Assembly (NCBI GenBank): GCA_014338405.1
Contig: JTDE01001036.1
Span: 27,760 to 91,759 of the forward strand
Reading direction: 5' to 3'
Source of the DNA: Paragonimus skrjabini miyazakii
Lineage: Eukaryota > Platyhelminthes > Trematoda > Plagiorchiida > Troglotrematidae
Length of the DNA: 64,000 nucleotides
Positions 21,001 through 35,600 of this stretch are shown here, piece by piece (the first letter of the stretch is position 1; every line of letters begins with the position of its first letter). Both the position numbers and the translations under genes were made by a program. The notes under the pieces are model-generated. The model was not told where the DNA came from and made no database searches. It worked only from the letters and a program-made list of their open reading frames with translations.

Positions 21001-24000
21001 TTAAAAAGGTTGAACATGTGACAATATATTTACAAGCCTACTGTGAATCTTGTTAGAAATTTTCGGAAATCTCCAATAGCTGTTAGCCTAAATGATAAGA
21101 GCTGCAGATTGCGGATCGTGTTATACCAAAAAGGGCACATACACGTCAATATTTTGTGCTCATTATTAAAATCTCATATTATAAATTCGGAGTAAATGTC
21201 AAACATTGTTGACACTGCTGTATTACGTAAAAGTAACAAAGTTGGTTCTCCTAAAAATACCTACTTTGACGAAATAATTCAACGTTTTGTGGAAAAGAAG
21301 TTGGTGTTCTTTGACGTCATAGTAGGTTCACTTCGAGTATCAATTATGATACATTACTGGTTGAAAGGAAGTATGTATTGGCCATAATTCACTTTTTGAT
21401 AGAAAAATACTCTTGGCGTCTCAGAAGGATTGTGACAGCTCTATTGTCCACATTAAAACTAGCGCATGCGTCATGATGGAATGTTGACTTGTTTTGTTGA
21501 CCAAAATATAACAATTTAACAGCGCCTGAAAAAAGTCAACATCAAATAAATATGACTCGCAGAACGCCATTCAAATGCTGCGCTTCTGGAGATAGGTCAC
21601 AGTTACTACTGGACGTTTCTGCCTCACGCATTCAATGTTTTGAATGTATTGATATTGATGGAACTTATCGAATAAATAAATCAGCTTCAATAAGTATTTG
21701 TAAAATGTGGTCTCGTTCATGAACATTAATATTGTGGTGCTTATAACCCTGATTCCTGTATCACTTATTAGGCCAGGTTTACATCTTCTCGACGACTACG
21801 TGATGACCAGAATCATCATCATAGTAGTTGGCTCTTCCTAACGTGGTAACAAAAAATTACCTAGAAAAAATTATATTGAAAAGGCGCCTTGCTCTCTGCT
21901 AATTAAACGACATCCATGATTTGTAGTTTTAATGGTTTTTCATAGAAACCTTCACTTGTTCGGTTTTTCTACGGAAATTGTTGTGGTGTAAGTCGTAGTG
22001 CAATCTAACAATCTCCCGTTTGAGATTTCAACCTGAGCTCCAGAAACCCTCTGTACTACATTTTCATTTCTTTGTGAGCTAAAATATTTGTTGGACTATC
22101 ATGTCAACGATTTGTGATAACAGAAAATGTTCCACGTCTCACTGTGGATCTTCTAGTTTTTCTTGTCTTGTTACATTGTTATACTACAGCGTGTTTTTGC
22201 GTACATAGTGTGAAAACTTGACAAATGAACAAGTGTTGTACCCCGTATATCGGACGAGACTCCCTGAGTACGCATTTGTATTCGGAACACAAACCTACCT
22301 GCAGATTGTTGTTTGTCGCATGGCGATTTCCTGAAAACTAGTTTGCAGGGTGAATGACAGTACAGTTTTACGATAAAGCTAAGTGAACCTAAGCAGAAGC
22401 ATGTAACCACTGTAAAATTGCTAAACAATATGTGTTTATCGTGTTAGTAAATAAAGGTGGTACTCCCATAGTAGATTTTCTTAACTATCGCCAGTGGCTA
22501 GAAAAACGTATATGAATTTGCGTTTGTGTTTCCCGTAAAATTCAGCGTCTACTAACCAGCCAAATAATTCCGTTGCTCTGATCGCAAAGATTTGTTTAGC
22601 AGCAAAGCTGCATAAAGCAGCCTGGTTTCTGTTTTTAATCTTGTTAATAATTTCCCATCTGACACAAGAAAGCTCTTATATCAGTTCTCGTGCAAGTCGA
22701 GAAAAACCACGTTGGGAAAATCAATTCGATTGTCCTTTGTTTGAAAAGTAACTAAATATATGTGACTGAAAAAGCTATCCTTACGATTAAGTGAACACAG
22801 TGAACTGAAATTGACTTCTTTTGATGGGTGCAAATGAGATTGTGCAATAATTGTACAGAATATTTCACAGGCCGCTCGTCAGTCTCCTCGTTTTAACGAT
22901 GATTGATTTGACCTGATAGTAGTACACTAGCCTGTCTCATTAATTCTTCAACCGTAGCTATGTGGTTAAGTAATTTTTGAATAAAAGTGAATTTCATTAT
23001 CTGACTGGGCGATACAAAACGTTTAGTCGGCTCTCAATTAACTTTATGAGTGAAATACTGCATGACTATTTTGACTAACCACAGATTGCATGTTGGGGAT
23101 TGTACCAGGCAAGCGGAGCGTGTGTTTGAACAGTAGACGCTGAATACTACAGACGACGCAAGCAATGGTCACCAAGTTTGGTCTGCTGTAAGCTGTATAC
23201 GTTGTCATCAGCTGTGTATGATAGCACCACATGACTTCAACGCCCACAGCATGGTTCACCGAAATGAGCATGGCATATGGCGCCTTATGTATCCCGTGGC
23301 AATAGGTTTCATTGAGATGATAACACAGTTGCTGACTCCAGCATTATCTGTTTGGATAAAGAACAGTATGCAACCGACCGATACTTTTGAACTGTGACGT
23401 GTGCAGCCTGTAAGAAAGATGTACTTTTTTTGAGTAGTGCGGGCGTATCTATCATAACCCGTTACAATTGTTGTCGGCAAAGTAATCGGAATAAAACGTC
23501 TGATTTGACGCTTATTTTGACAGACGGATCCAAGATACCTGACTTCTCAGCTACATAGTCTCACCAATGAAATTACTGTTAACTGTTAAGAAGACTGATT
23601 TCTACTTACCGCGCTTAATGCTGTTCACCATCGACAGATAACACAATGGTTGCACCAAGTGAGTTCATATGATGTCGGTATGTTTTTCTTGCCTTTGAGA
23701 GTTACGTGAAAGTGGTATGAATCCTTTTTGTATGCTGTTCGATGTGACATAAATCATGTGTTGGCCTCAAACAACAGACTAGTTATGCCGCATAGCTAGT
23801 TCAGCTAGTAGTTTGTTGGTATCTAGGGAATAACGAGTTAACATGCAAATTAGACATCGCATGCATGTGGTCTTCGAAATAATATGCGACCTAGCTAGTC
23901 GCTCGACAACAGGCCTTTAACTTATAATCCGGCTTGATAGATTGTTTAATATTGCACGAATGTTTTTACCACAAGTGATCGACTGACTGACAGTGTGGCT

Positions 24001-26418
24001 CAACATCGATTGGAAATCGTTTGTCCCAAGAAGTATCGTCAGGATAACCGCCCTCATTTACAGAACAGACGTACCAGATCAGAACCATACAGGGCGTACA
24101 TGGAATGTATTAGACTAGTAATGGCAGGGCGAGAATATAAGCCACGCCGTAACAATTATATGAAAGCAAACCTTTATATTTGTCGTTTTTTAAAAAGATA
24201 TCCTGTGGTCACTACTTCTTGTGGGGTTAGTAAGGGGAACAAACTAAACTCCGGATAGATATATACATAGTATTTCACTAGTTGGTTTGGTCACAAACGC
24301 GATGATTAGCTCACTAGATTTACAATGCATTAGGCTCACTGAAAATGGAACTACAGAATAAAGGATTCTAAGAGCAGTAGAGCATATCGAAGCCATTTGA
24401 AAGCATAAATTTATCGGTATCTTACACAAGTTGCGTTAATTTTGTGTGTACACATTTTTTTCAAATATAAGGTGCGGATATTCACATTGGTACAAACATG
24501 CCGTCGTATGTTTGTGATATACGTTCACGTTCAGTGAATCGATACATCGATAACGGAATTAAAAGGCACCAGTTTACGGAAATCCAGTGCTTTAACCTGC
24601 CAGATCTTTTGAAGGCACACTGAAAAAGGGAAGAACAGTTTAATGTCTGAAGTGAGATGAATATTGAAAACCTTTAAACACTAAGCTGAAATAACCTAAT
24701 CAGAGTTAGTGATTCAAGTCTTTCAACATCCACTGAGAAGAAGCTAGGCATATGCATATGCTGGACCTCTTGTGTTAGCAGCTAGGTTCTCAATGTTTTG
24801 CTCTTTCATCTGTTCAACATCAGTTGATTCGAAGGATCAGCTGACTGCGAGACGTAGAGAATAATCACTAAGTCACATTCAGATTAAACATGCTTTGGAT
24901 AGTGTGTTTTATAATATTTGTCATTCTCCCTAAGGTCTGGTCTTCAGGACACTGAGTGTTTCAGTGAAGTGATGTCCTACAGATTTTAGGATCAATTATT
25001 CGTTTTACGGAATAGTTTACTAGACGGCCACTTCATTTTGAAGAAGTGGTCTGACAAATTTGTTGTGATGAGGTTGGAAAAAGGAAAGACTGAAGTGACC
25101 ACAAACACTTTTGTTTATATTTAGAGTAATGCTTATCCACTACACGTTGGCTTTGATGCTCACACAGCTTGAAATGTCACGGGAAACAATGGGTACCTGG
25201 CCCATATCGGCAAGAAATGCTTGATACTGAAAGTCGTCGGAGTAATACGTGACGATCAGTAAGCTTGAAAAGTGCATAAATTTCCACTGGTAGCAGGGAA
25301 GTTCAGCTGTTTTGCTAGAAATTAAACCAGCAGAATATGGAAGTAAATCGGCAGGATAAGAAAAACATAAACACAAATTTTGAGTGCGTCGGCAAATGTT
25401 AACGAGGAGGTATTTGAAAGAGAAACAGTTGCAATAAACATCAAGGGTACAAGCTGCCCAAAATTAAACAGTAAAATACCACTCTGACGCTAGATATGCT
25501 GCTGGGAAGTGCATTTTTCACGCGTATTCTCTACAGTCAAGCAGCGAGATGACTCCACGCGTTTAAGTAGGTTGTTTTTTGTTTCATATCCACAAAGCTC
25601 TCCTAGTAAAACTGCACGATACACGCGATCTTATGCTCTGGCTAAGTCGAGGCATGTGATGTCAGTGTTACTGTTTCGATCACCTGTTTCAACTCATTAA
25701 TCAGTGGCTATTTGGAGACTTGTAATGTATGGCCAACCCTTGGGAAAACCGTGCCGCACATTGGGGAAGGCTCGATAGGCTAGGTCTCTATAGGGCAAGT
25801 GGCATAAAACAATCCCGACAATTTTTCAGATGCTTGATAGTAATGCAATTAGTTGGGGATTGCTGGGAAAATTTCACCCACAACCCTGGACAGAGATTGT
25901 GATGTCCGCAAGCTTCTGGCTGTTGGATACAATTCCTTGGAAGAAAGATTGTACACAAAGTAGAATGTTGGGGTCAATAAACCGTTTAACCGCTTACTGC
26001 AATGTCTCAGAACGTGGACCGTTATGATCAGGAGAGTTTTTTACAGGAAACTCTGGCCTAGCCAACAACGCCGTTGAGAAAATACATGCCATGCTGGTGT
26101 CGTCGACCTTAGTGACGAAGCAAACATAAAGAGTTTAAAGCAGCTGCGTAACACCGCAGCTGCAGTGCTGGGAAAACATATCGGTGGCTTGGAAATGAGA
26201 GCTAGTTGAACGTGATTGGTCTGACATTTTGGGCACCTCATCTTCACTTTGCAAATTGAAATAGTTTTGGCAAGACTTTGGCGATAGTGAAGACGGTCAT
26301 CAGGAAATAGCAATTTACACTGATTCACTATGGCACCTTAGACCTTCTGGTCACCTTCAAATCCAGGTAACCCGTAGTTCACCCAAACGTGTTTCATTTT
26401 CAGAATAAGTTTAAGAGT
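18027..26418. other. No supported gene
   Basis: About 8.4 kb of AT-rich DNA. Frames on both strands are short (up to about 88 codons, e.g. 23995-24258, which starts at a non-ATG codon) and none resembles a known family. No LTR, hammerhead, B box or long repeat was seen. It may be intronic or intergenic. Confidence 0.5.
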
Positions 26419-26679
26419 TCAACGGACCAGTCGATCTGGAGACATATCATTCAATTGCTGTTGATGACATAGATTCAATAATGGCAAATACAAATGAAGA
26501 CTTCTAAAGTCTGTGTTTTTAACACAGTTAATTGGTTTTTCGAAATATATTTTGCAAATGCTTGTGCGGCTACAAGCCGTTGGGTAGAAAATACTCGTAC
26601 TGCGTAGAAAGCTAGCTAAAACGATTGGTGGAACAATGCATAGAAGTCTTGCAACAAAGAGTGATATGGTTGATTTCAT
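26419..26679 (-). CDS. Possible small secreted cysteine-containing protein (low confidence)
   Basis: A minus-strand ATG frame of 86 codons starts with a signal-peptide-like leader (MKSTISLFVARLLCIVPPIV, then LASF). A hydrophilic part follows with cysteines at TACSRTSICK, PINCVKN and LNLCHQ. It is complete from ATG to stop without an intron. I found no family resemblance, no convincing promoter and no neighbouring gene. A hydrophobic start in AT-rich DNA can arise by chance, so this is only a candidate. Confidence 0.2.
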   Translation of the reverse strand: MKSTISLFVARLLCIVPPIVLASFLRSTSIFYPTACSRTSICKIYFEKPINCVKNTDFRSLHLYLPLLNLCHQQQLNDMSPDRLVR

Positions 26680-29426
26680 ACGAATCTAAAGTTCAGCAGC
26701 TACAGGTTTTGACCTGTGTGCTACCGAGTAAAACCAGAAATGTGCTCCTTGAATGTCAACCGCCCTATTGTATGGAGCACCTGTGCAGAAAGAATGGTTG
26801 AGGTTCGCTAATGTGATAGGTAGAAAATTAATTTGTGATATGCTGGAATCCTCCATCAGAATACGAGAAAAGTCTAAGATGGTAATGACTTCCAACTCAG
26901 GTTATAAGACTTCACCTTTCGTTTTACTGAATGACAAAATGCAAGAGAGCATCGGTGCAAACCAGTTATCGGTTGCATTCAATCAAACCATACACTAAAC
27001 TCTTCCCAAGATTGTAGGAAGTATAGGGTTGTTATAATGGAAAGTACACAGGAAGCTATCCACACGACTCGTCAAACCTACCTTGAGTTTCATCAATGCA
27101 GTGCAGATCCATATTTTCATGGAGTCTAAGCGTAGACTATTGAGCTACTAGTTGCTTCTAGCAAAAGCCTGGAACTCCACGGAACAACATAACTCACGCG
27201 ATTCAAGTAAGTTGCCGACTACAGAGAGCTAATTATTGTACATGCACCTACCGAAGTCAATGATGATCGGATGAGCTTTTCTCTCTGAAATGTGAATAAA
27301 ACAATTCACTGAAAATACAACCAGGGGGACTGTAACTGATATCGCAGGAACAGCAAGATTTAACATCAAAAAATTTTCACTGGGCGCAATAAAGCGACTA
27401 AAACCAATGAGATGACTTTCACGTAATTCCTGGTCGTGTGAAATGATCAGTGAAGCGGAAGTAGACATTAACAGATTAGCTCCGGAAAATTTACTACCGT
27501 CTCTTCCGATGACAGTTATCTGATGAAGTCACATTTTGGACTTGGCTCCATAATGCGACTATAACGTTCAACCTGAATGTTGGCTAGTCCCAGTATAGCT
27601 GGTAAGAACCCTAATTGGTTTTTGTCATGCTCCTGGTAATCGCTAAAACAGTCAACGTCACTGTCAACGAAGATTTGCTGAGATTGATCAGCCATCCCAG
27701 GTTTCTTGATATAAAATTCTCGATCAGTCTCATCTATATTATGAATTTTACTGAATAAAGAGGATGGAACAGTAGATTTTGTTTACACTCCGGGGTATTT
27801 GGTATGATCTTCATAATTAGTAGTTCGTCTAGAAGTTCTGACATGATGGGTGCTGTGCAGCATTTTCGACAGCAAGCGGCTGTACAGGAAGCGTGGTCAA
27901 CAAATGGGGTGGAACCACCCCACTACATAAGAAGCACTACATAACGTGGTCGTTTGCGCGAACGAACATTATACTCAATTTTCAGTTGAAGTCTTTCATC
28001 ACTGTTGATAAATATATGCAGATTTTCACATTAGCTAAGGGCGACTAAGCGACTATCAGTAGGATTGTTTATGATTAATGTTTTTAGGGTAGACGAACAG
28101 TCAAATTTATTCAACTTCCAGAAAACCGTTCCATCTACTATTATTCAAGTTTCCTATCATCGGATTGAAACTCCTACTGACTAGCCTAAATATGTATTGG
28201 GTGCATATATGGACGTAAAGGATGCACAGCATTCCTTTTAATGAACAAACCAAGTATTGGGGCACATTTTGTGTATGGAAGTGGTATGTAGTTGTTTTGT
28301 GGAGTTTATCCAAACAAAAGTTATCTAAAAAATAAACAGTACGGATGTTCGTTTTTTATTAACAATAGGTAGGTACATAATAACACAATCAATCTTTCAG
28401 ACGCAAAGTGAACAACCGAGTGAAATTATGAGGAAATAACTAGCCATAACTAGAACTAATGGAACGAATGTACAAGGAAATATACATAATGCACCCATCT
28501 ACAAAGCCGGCAGAATGACCACGCCACGAGTGAAGAGAGACAAACAAAAATGCACAAGAGTAAACAAGTGTACAATACTGGCGAGCTAAAATAAGGGTGA
28601 CCCAAAAGAAAGAGAGAACATTTCGAAAATGTAGTACACATATGGGGAAGTCGTCAATATGAAGTTCTTGTAGGCCCAAAATGGTTAGCACTGTAATGTA
28701 CCAAAAGTGAACACAATGGAACGAGTGTTGTTGTGTTCTTAAAAATCAGCTTCAGATGGTCCCTTCGATTGAAGAATGGAAATCCATGGCTGTGACTACC
28801 CAACATCACATTGACGGGTGCTCCATGTTGGGACAGACTGGTGGAAATGGTCAGCGATATTTGTTGTGGTTGGCTAATCAAACATTTCGAATTTCGTTAT
28901 GAGACTAGCAGTTAATCCATCACAAAATCGCCTGCGTGACGAATTGATTGAGACTGCTGTTCGTCTTGTCAACATTACATATGTTGTCGTAAGACAGCTG
29001 GATACCTGAGGATGCTGAGGATTGCAGGATTTAATTTCATCTGCGTGACTTCAATTCATATCCTGTTTACTGTCAGTGAAATTTATCCACGCACCCAAGC
29101 TACTCACAGGCACTTGCGTGTTGACTACCTTAGTGCATGAAATAGTTCGAGAAAAGACCATAATTTTGAAAGCTGTCTGTCGCAAAATCTTGTATGTTAT
29201 CCTTTGACGCCATAGACACGAGCCTCACACGGTTCTACGATTATTTTCTGAAATAAGCTGCCAGCGGAATAAAAACCAACTTGTTTCATTCACCCGTTAC
29301 ATTCTTCAGAACTTATCAACAAACGCGATGGTTTCAAAGAGTAATCTCTTATGTCAACAATATGAAAACGGACACTAGACTCATCTGTTTCGCCAGGTTA
29401 CATGCTCACATTAACTTTATTTGCGC
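26680..29426. other. No supported gene
   Basis: Several short frames with hydrophobic content (27229-27468 minus, 28440-28691 minus) but no family features. No repeat was seen. Confidence 0.5.
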
Positions 29427-29427
29427 A

Positions 29428-29678
29428 GTCCTCATTTGCAACGGAAGTTTTTTCATGTAACTGTTACAACAAAACCTACACTGCTTTACAGGTCATGTCT
29501 GTCACATGTCCAATTCAACGTATATTGCAAAGAAACCAATGAACTGAATGATAGCAATTTTTCATTGCTAGATATCCCTAGTGTGTTGTACCAGCAGACA
29601 CTTGTTGGCAGTAGCGACAACGACTCTTACTGTGATGTTAACATCCAAATTTACCCAAATGAAGAATACTCTGCTTGA
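29428..29678 (+). CDS. Possible terminal exon of an unknown gene (low confidence)
   Basis: An acceptor-like TTTATTTGCGCAG precedes 29428. The frame stays open for about 83 codons to a TGA at 29676-29678. The last part is balanced in composition (NELNDSNFSLLDIPSVLYQQ, then SDNDSYCDVNIQIYP), which looks more like protein than most frames here. No upstream exon could be assigned and no family is recognised. Confidence 0.2.
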
Positions 29679-32600
29679 ATGATCTAGTGTAGATATTTCG
29701 GTGTTAATACACATGCATTTTACAGGGAGTGATAAAGTGAATGAATACCAGTTCTCTATCTGGAACGGACTTCATTATGGTTTGAAAAATGGGGATGTCA
29801 CTTACACGGCCATATCTGAGTAACCGAGGCATTTGATCTACCGCGCTTTCATTGATTTACCTACATCAGTTATCCTCTCTGTATAAATATTTGGGCACTT
29901 ATTGACGAAATACTGAAAGGCTCAAGCTGCGAAACGCCTTAAGTTTTGCCATTTCAATCGGCGGTTTTCACCGAGCTGTTTTGACATCGGTAGAATGTTG
30001 AGTAGCGCGGAAACCAGATATGCTGCGTGTGATAGCTCAAATACAGATCAGGCATTTGTATACTGTTTATCGCTTATAATGTAGATCAATTTAAGGTTTC
30101 AATAAAATATCTTGTCATTAAAATTTTGCATTTTGCTTCATAACCGGCATTATTTTGTCTTGTCATTTTGAGCAGTGAACTGTGTTATATAGCTTTATCA
30201 TGGATTCAGCGCCAGCATTTGTAAATGGATCTGAGAAATAATTAGCCGCTCGTATTATGCGAGAAACTTGACGAAACTTGACTCAGGTAGCATATCAACT
30301 CTCTGAATCGAGTTGTGGAACATAACTAATGGAAAAGCGATGATGCTTTGAAATGTGAAGATAGGGCGAGATGAATATCACGTACACTTAAAAAAGTAGA
30401 AAGTTTGACAATTCGACATCTCTAGATCCTACATACAAAACGAACTCTATTAGAACGAATTCCTGTTGGTAGCCAATTTCAGCAAATGTTTTCGGAGTGA
30501 ATAGTGACGGTGTTCGATCGGAGTTTGTTGAAACTGTACTCGGGAATAATAGTGTTGTGTGTTTAGTCTACGGCGGGTAACTACCGAAATCAAAAAGTGC
30601 ATCCACTTTGCAAGATAGCATATCCATAGAACCATGTGCCATAAATAGTGTGTTTTAATCTGTATATAATCGTTCCTGGAGTTCAACAAACTCAAGAGAA
30701 CTGATGCAGTACATCGTAGTCAAGCAGAAGTGGTACGATGCAGTGAAGTACACGAGATTACTATTTCTATGAATCCGAATAAGATACGCCAGATGTATTG
30801 AGTACTTTCTGTGATCTGGGTTGTTGAACTGTTTCGAAAAATAGGGCAGTGCTATGTAAGGACCTTGGCAAAACTTGCTGATTAACTCGATCGTAAATTC
30901 GTTGGTATTTGGTCGGGACTATGTTGATTTTAGAGAAGGTGATTGCTACAATAATCGAAGTTCTCTATATGTTTATAAAGGCAGGTGCACGTGCATTTTG
31001 TGTAAGTATACTGTACTGTCGAATTCCACGGCTTGTAGCAAGCTAGCTGCTTTCTAGTCGCGGATCCGATACCATCGTTTGAATGTATCCAGTAATTCTG
31101 TGGTTTTCTAAGTTTGAAAAAAATTGTGGCGTTGTCTACATCAAGAAAATCATTGCACTTAACTGATCAGTGAGAGGGGAACAAATCACTTTGAATGATT
31201 CTCTGATTTTGCCTTCTAGTAAATAATCGGTAATGTAGAATTAAGCCATAAAAAATTTGACGACAGCCTTATAAAGTACAGTTCTTTGGTTAGATTCATA
31301 TTGACTCAAAGTTAACTGTGCACCCTGTAGTTTTCATCATATCTGTGAATGCTATGCTTGATAATACAGATGAATGCATTACGCCGATATTATATTTTCC
31401 GAAACAGCTTACATCTCGAGTTGTGAGTTAAAAGCGCCTGAAATACTGCACTGCTTTTCTTGTCAGCTTTAACTTAGTGAACACAACTGAACAATAAATT
31501 CCTCTGAACTTTTCTTTCGAAATACATGTCTGACTACGTTGTACAGAAGTAGTTTATAAAAATAACGAGTTTAATTCTATTTTCATTTCACATTTCTAGT
31601 ATTTAAATCAGCTTATTGTTGCCCACTGTATGGCTATCGTATCCTAGTGGAATATTTGAACGAATCCCCGATCACATCTTGATTCAATCTGAAACAGCAT
31701 TATTTTCACTCGTGCTGGTTAAATTTTTGGTCTTCTAGGGACGGTGCAAACATCATTGCTTTTGGTCCGCAATCATAATAGAGCAAGGAAACGATGCATT
31801 TGCACGAAAGACGTGATACCAGTAAATAAAATGAATAGGGGTGTATGCCGATAAAGAAAGAATTACAATACTTCCAATCAGTAACTGCACTTCATAATGA
31901 ACTGAGGTTGAGCATAGCGGAATTGTTGTTCTATAAAGTTGTAGGTGGTGTATGTTAGTAAATTCACGATAATGAACGTTTTTACTAAGCTCTAAGCGTT
32001 TCACTTGCAATCTTTCTACATTTTCGTTTAAAGCTGATGGTAAGTTCATGATTTTTAACTTAGCACACTGTTGTAGGAATATATACGTATACGAATCCAT
32101 GTTCAAGCTATTTCGTTCGACAACAACATTCCCTCAACTTGTCTGTTCAGCTACCATTTCCAAAATTATTGGCAACAAAAAGGGCAGAAAAATTGCCGAT
32201 GCACACTCTTTGATACTGCTTGCGGTATAACAGCATGGCTACGGTCCTTCACCTTTTTACTGTTGTCGTTTTATCCCACAGTCAATGACATGAGTCTGTG
32301 GCTGAACACGACTAAATGGAAGGGCTCCTGCTAAACTGAGTTACAAACACTTATTCTTCAGGAAATACAACGCATTGTTGTTGAAACTACGGTGCACTTT
32401 ACAGGAGGGCATAAACTGTCGATGGGGTACATCGCCTGCACGTCACAATTGTTATCACATGGTTTTTGATATGTTGAGAACTTTCCAACTGGGTTCAGAG
32501 GAACAAACGCCATCCAACAGACTCATATTAAACCAATAGCAAACAATTTGCCGTCCTTCCGTTTCATGCAGCAAAACAATTCTTCCTCGAGTCGATAATA

Positions 32601-35600
32601 TAGGCTGGATAAGCGTGCTTTAGCTTGAGTCCATTCGTCGCTTGTAGGTAACAGTTTAGTTAGCCAGGAGGAAGTGCAGAAGTTACTTGTAAATGCTTCT
32701 GAACATTGTTCATGCAAGCGGTCAGTGAATGAACAAACTGGGCAAATTTTACGACTCCGTACTGTTCACTACCGGAGCTTCTGTTAGGATTCCATGAGTA
32801 TGCTTTTCATTGAAACGATTCAAGAAAACCGAATTTTGATCCTTGTAAATACTTCCACTGGTTATTATCTTCACGAAGTGTTTGCTTATGCAATAGAACC
32901 CCTACAATATTTACCAAACAGTAACAACGTCAGTCAACATCCGTACCGTTTAGTTTATTACTGCAACTCTACCTGCTTCTTTGACAAAAAACTAAACATC
33001 AAAAGTTTACACCATCACCCAAAAATATTCATGCACTATGCACCATGTTGAAAGTATGTACTTGATGGCGAATTATATAATATAAGCCGGAGATATCGTT
33101 TATCATCATCTGCAAACTTTGTGCATAATAAAATTCTTGCGGCATAAACAAATAACGATAGTAAGTCAGGAAACGAGTTACGTGTGCATTGCCCTACTAA
33201 CACACTTTTCAAATAAGTTCAAGTAACCAGTCATACTTCAGAGCTGTTTGCTTTATAATCTGTTTGAATTCAAAGTATAAACCGCTAAAAATGCCAGAAA
33301 GTTAACATATATATTGTTACAGTTTTGAGAAAGAGTCGACACAGCCAACGTCGTATTGAACCCTAACGCACTGACGGGTTTCTATTCTGTTCAGTTGTAA
33401 CGTTCCTGTTTACTGGTATCTCATGAGAAACCTCAGCTTGTTTATAAATAGTGTAGTGGTATGTAACTCAAGAGAACAACATTGTTATTAACTTTCGCAT
33501 ATATAGTAAGTTGATAAAAGTTTTATTCTGCACTCAGTGATTTTGTGCGATTTTCAATGTATTTACAAAAATCGATAAATAAGTAGTTTTATTTCGTCTT
33601 TCGTGAAATAAAATGCACCTCTATGCAAAACATACTTAACAAATTGTAATCTGCTTGAATCGAAGCATTGTAATCTATTGCGACACAATGAAAACATTGA
33701 TCAAGCTTACTGAAAACTTATCGAGGAAATACACAAGTTTTATGTGTATATAGTTGATTGCTTTTAACTGACCATCACTGAAATAAGCATATCAAAGTTT
33801 ACTGCGCCAAAAGTGACTCTGAACCAAAGGACACTGTATACCTTGACCCAAGATTAAAAGATTATTATCAGGTTATGCAAACCATAACGGTAAACTGGGG
33901 TACTGATAAGCAAAAAACGCATTTAATCAGATGTCATTACGTATTGTTATGACAGTAACATTTATTGTAGTACATTAGTCAGTTCAACTCCAAATCCAAC
34001 GATCCATGACCAGACTGCTTTCTTTCAGAGACAAGATGGTTTCGTGAATAAATTAAAAATCCTCGAACAAGACAACTGCCCCTTTTGTTTTGATTACACA
34101 ACATAAAAAGAAGTTTTTGAAAAGGGCCAATACTTGTGTATAGACTGAGCTAGAAATAGTTGAAAGGAATTTCAGTAACCGTCCAAACCAGCTTCCTAAT
34201 TGATAGGATATTTTCTCACGCTGTAGACTATAAACGATGGAAATTGCTTTATTCTAAATACATTAACCTAAACGTTGCATAGCATTTATGTTCATATCTT
34301 TTTCTAAACGTGGAATAATTTACCGGATGTATGGTAATGGTTTATGCGTCAGGGAACCATCGATCATTTGACACCTTCTTTTACAATCATAAACACAGAT
34401 TATGATGGTGAGTGTGTTCATAATTTGATTAAACTCCGAGCGATGTTTGGCCAGGCATATCTAGAAATTATTTACCCCGTGATTTCTTGTACAAATATAA
34501 CGCTCATAGTTAGCGACTTTACGTCGTGTTTACTTTTTTAAGTCATGATTTATCCTTACCCCACTATTGACGATAGACACTGTCCTCCTTGGATTGCCAA
34601 TTTTTACCTGCTACTCTTGCAAGGGATCAAAGGGTTACTTGAAATAGCTGTCGATACACAGCATCAGACCGACACTCCACGATTGATTTCGTTTTTGTTT
34701 AGACTTTCCAGGCAAAGAGAGTTTGAATACGGTCTCACACCGACTACCTTTTGTATTACGTGACAGCGATCTTATCTGTCCCACTACTAGATCTATGAGA
34801 ATCGCTTGTGACAAGCAACTTGTGTTTAGTTGTTTCTGGTCTGTCTTTATCCCTTTAGTGAGAACAGACAAAGTTCGCTTCATGTAGCATAACTGTCAAA
34901 CAAACCAACTAAAATTTAGTTCAAGGCAAATGCTACATGGATATTCCAGTTCAGTTCATGACGGACGTTTAGCCTTGTCGTTACCAAAGTTACACAGCAT
35001 TATTTTTTTCCGACAACGTCTCTTGAGTGTTTTCGGCTGCTTATGATAAATAGTTCCATAATTCCTGCGTAAGCTTTCAAAGTTATCCGACATTTTTGCC
35101 CTAAACCAACTTAAAAATAAAAACATTAAAGGGCAAATTTAACTAATTTCATCGCCGAGAACTGTACAGTGAACGGAAAACCAAGTCGATAGGTTTTTTA
35201 TAAACTGAAGTTGACATTATTCAAAAAAATAATTTACATCGTTGTTGAAGGTACTCATGAACTGCTATTTCGATGACGTTCGGTTCTCCATGAGATAGTT
35301 TAGTTGCTTTGGCTTTAATCACTAACTTGACCCGTTCTGCCACCACCTAAAAGAACAACGCCATCCGTTATTTCCGGACGAGCTTTGCGATCAGTTGAAC
35401 TGATTTTGTTAAGTGGATAAACATAAACTATTAAAATTCAAACCCACATACTACGTTTTTGAATAATTTCTCAGAACAAAGGCCAAACGTAGACAGCGGA
35501 TGGCAGCAAAGCATAAACCAGTTGGGTATGCAGAATTATGTATGTCATGGAGACAATAATAAATAAAATGTGCATTAGTTATAGCTCGAAGACGTTTTCA

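Noticed and set aside
31753..32106. 117-codon minus-strand frame
   Set aside because: No motif, signal or splice context; length is within what chance allows in this much DNA.
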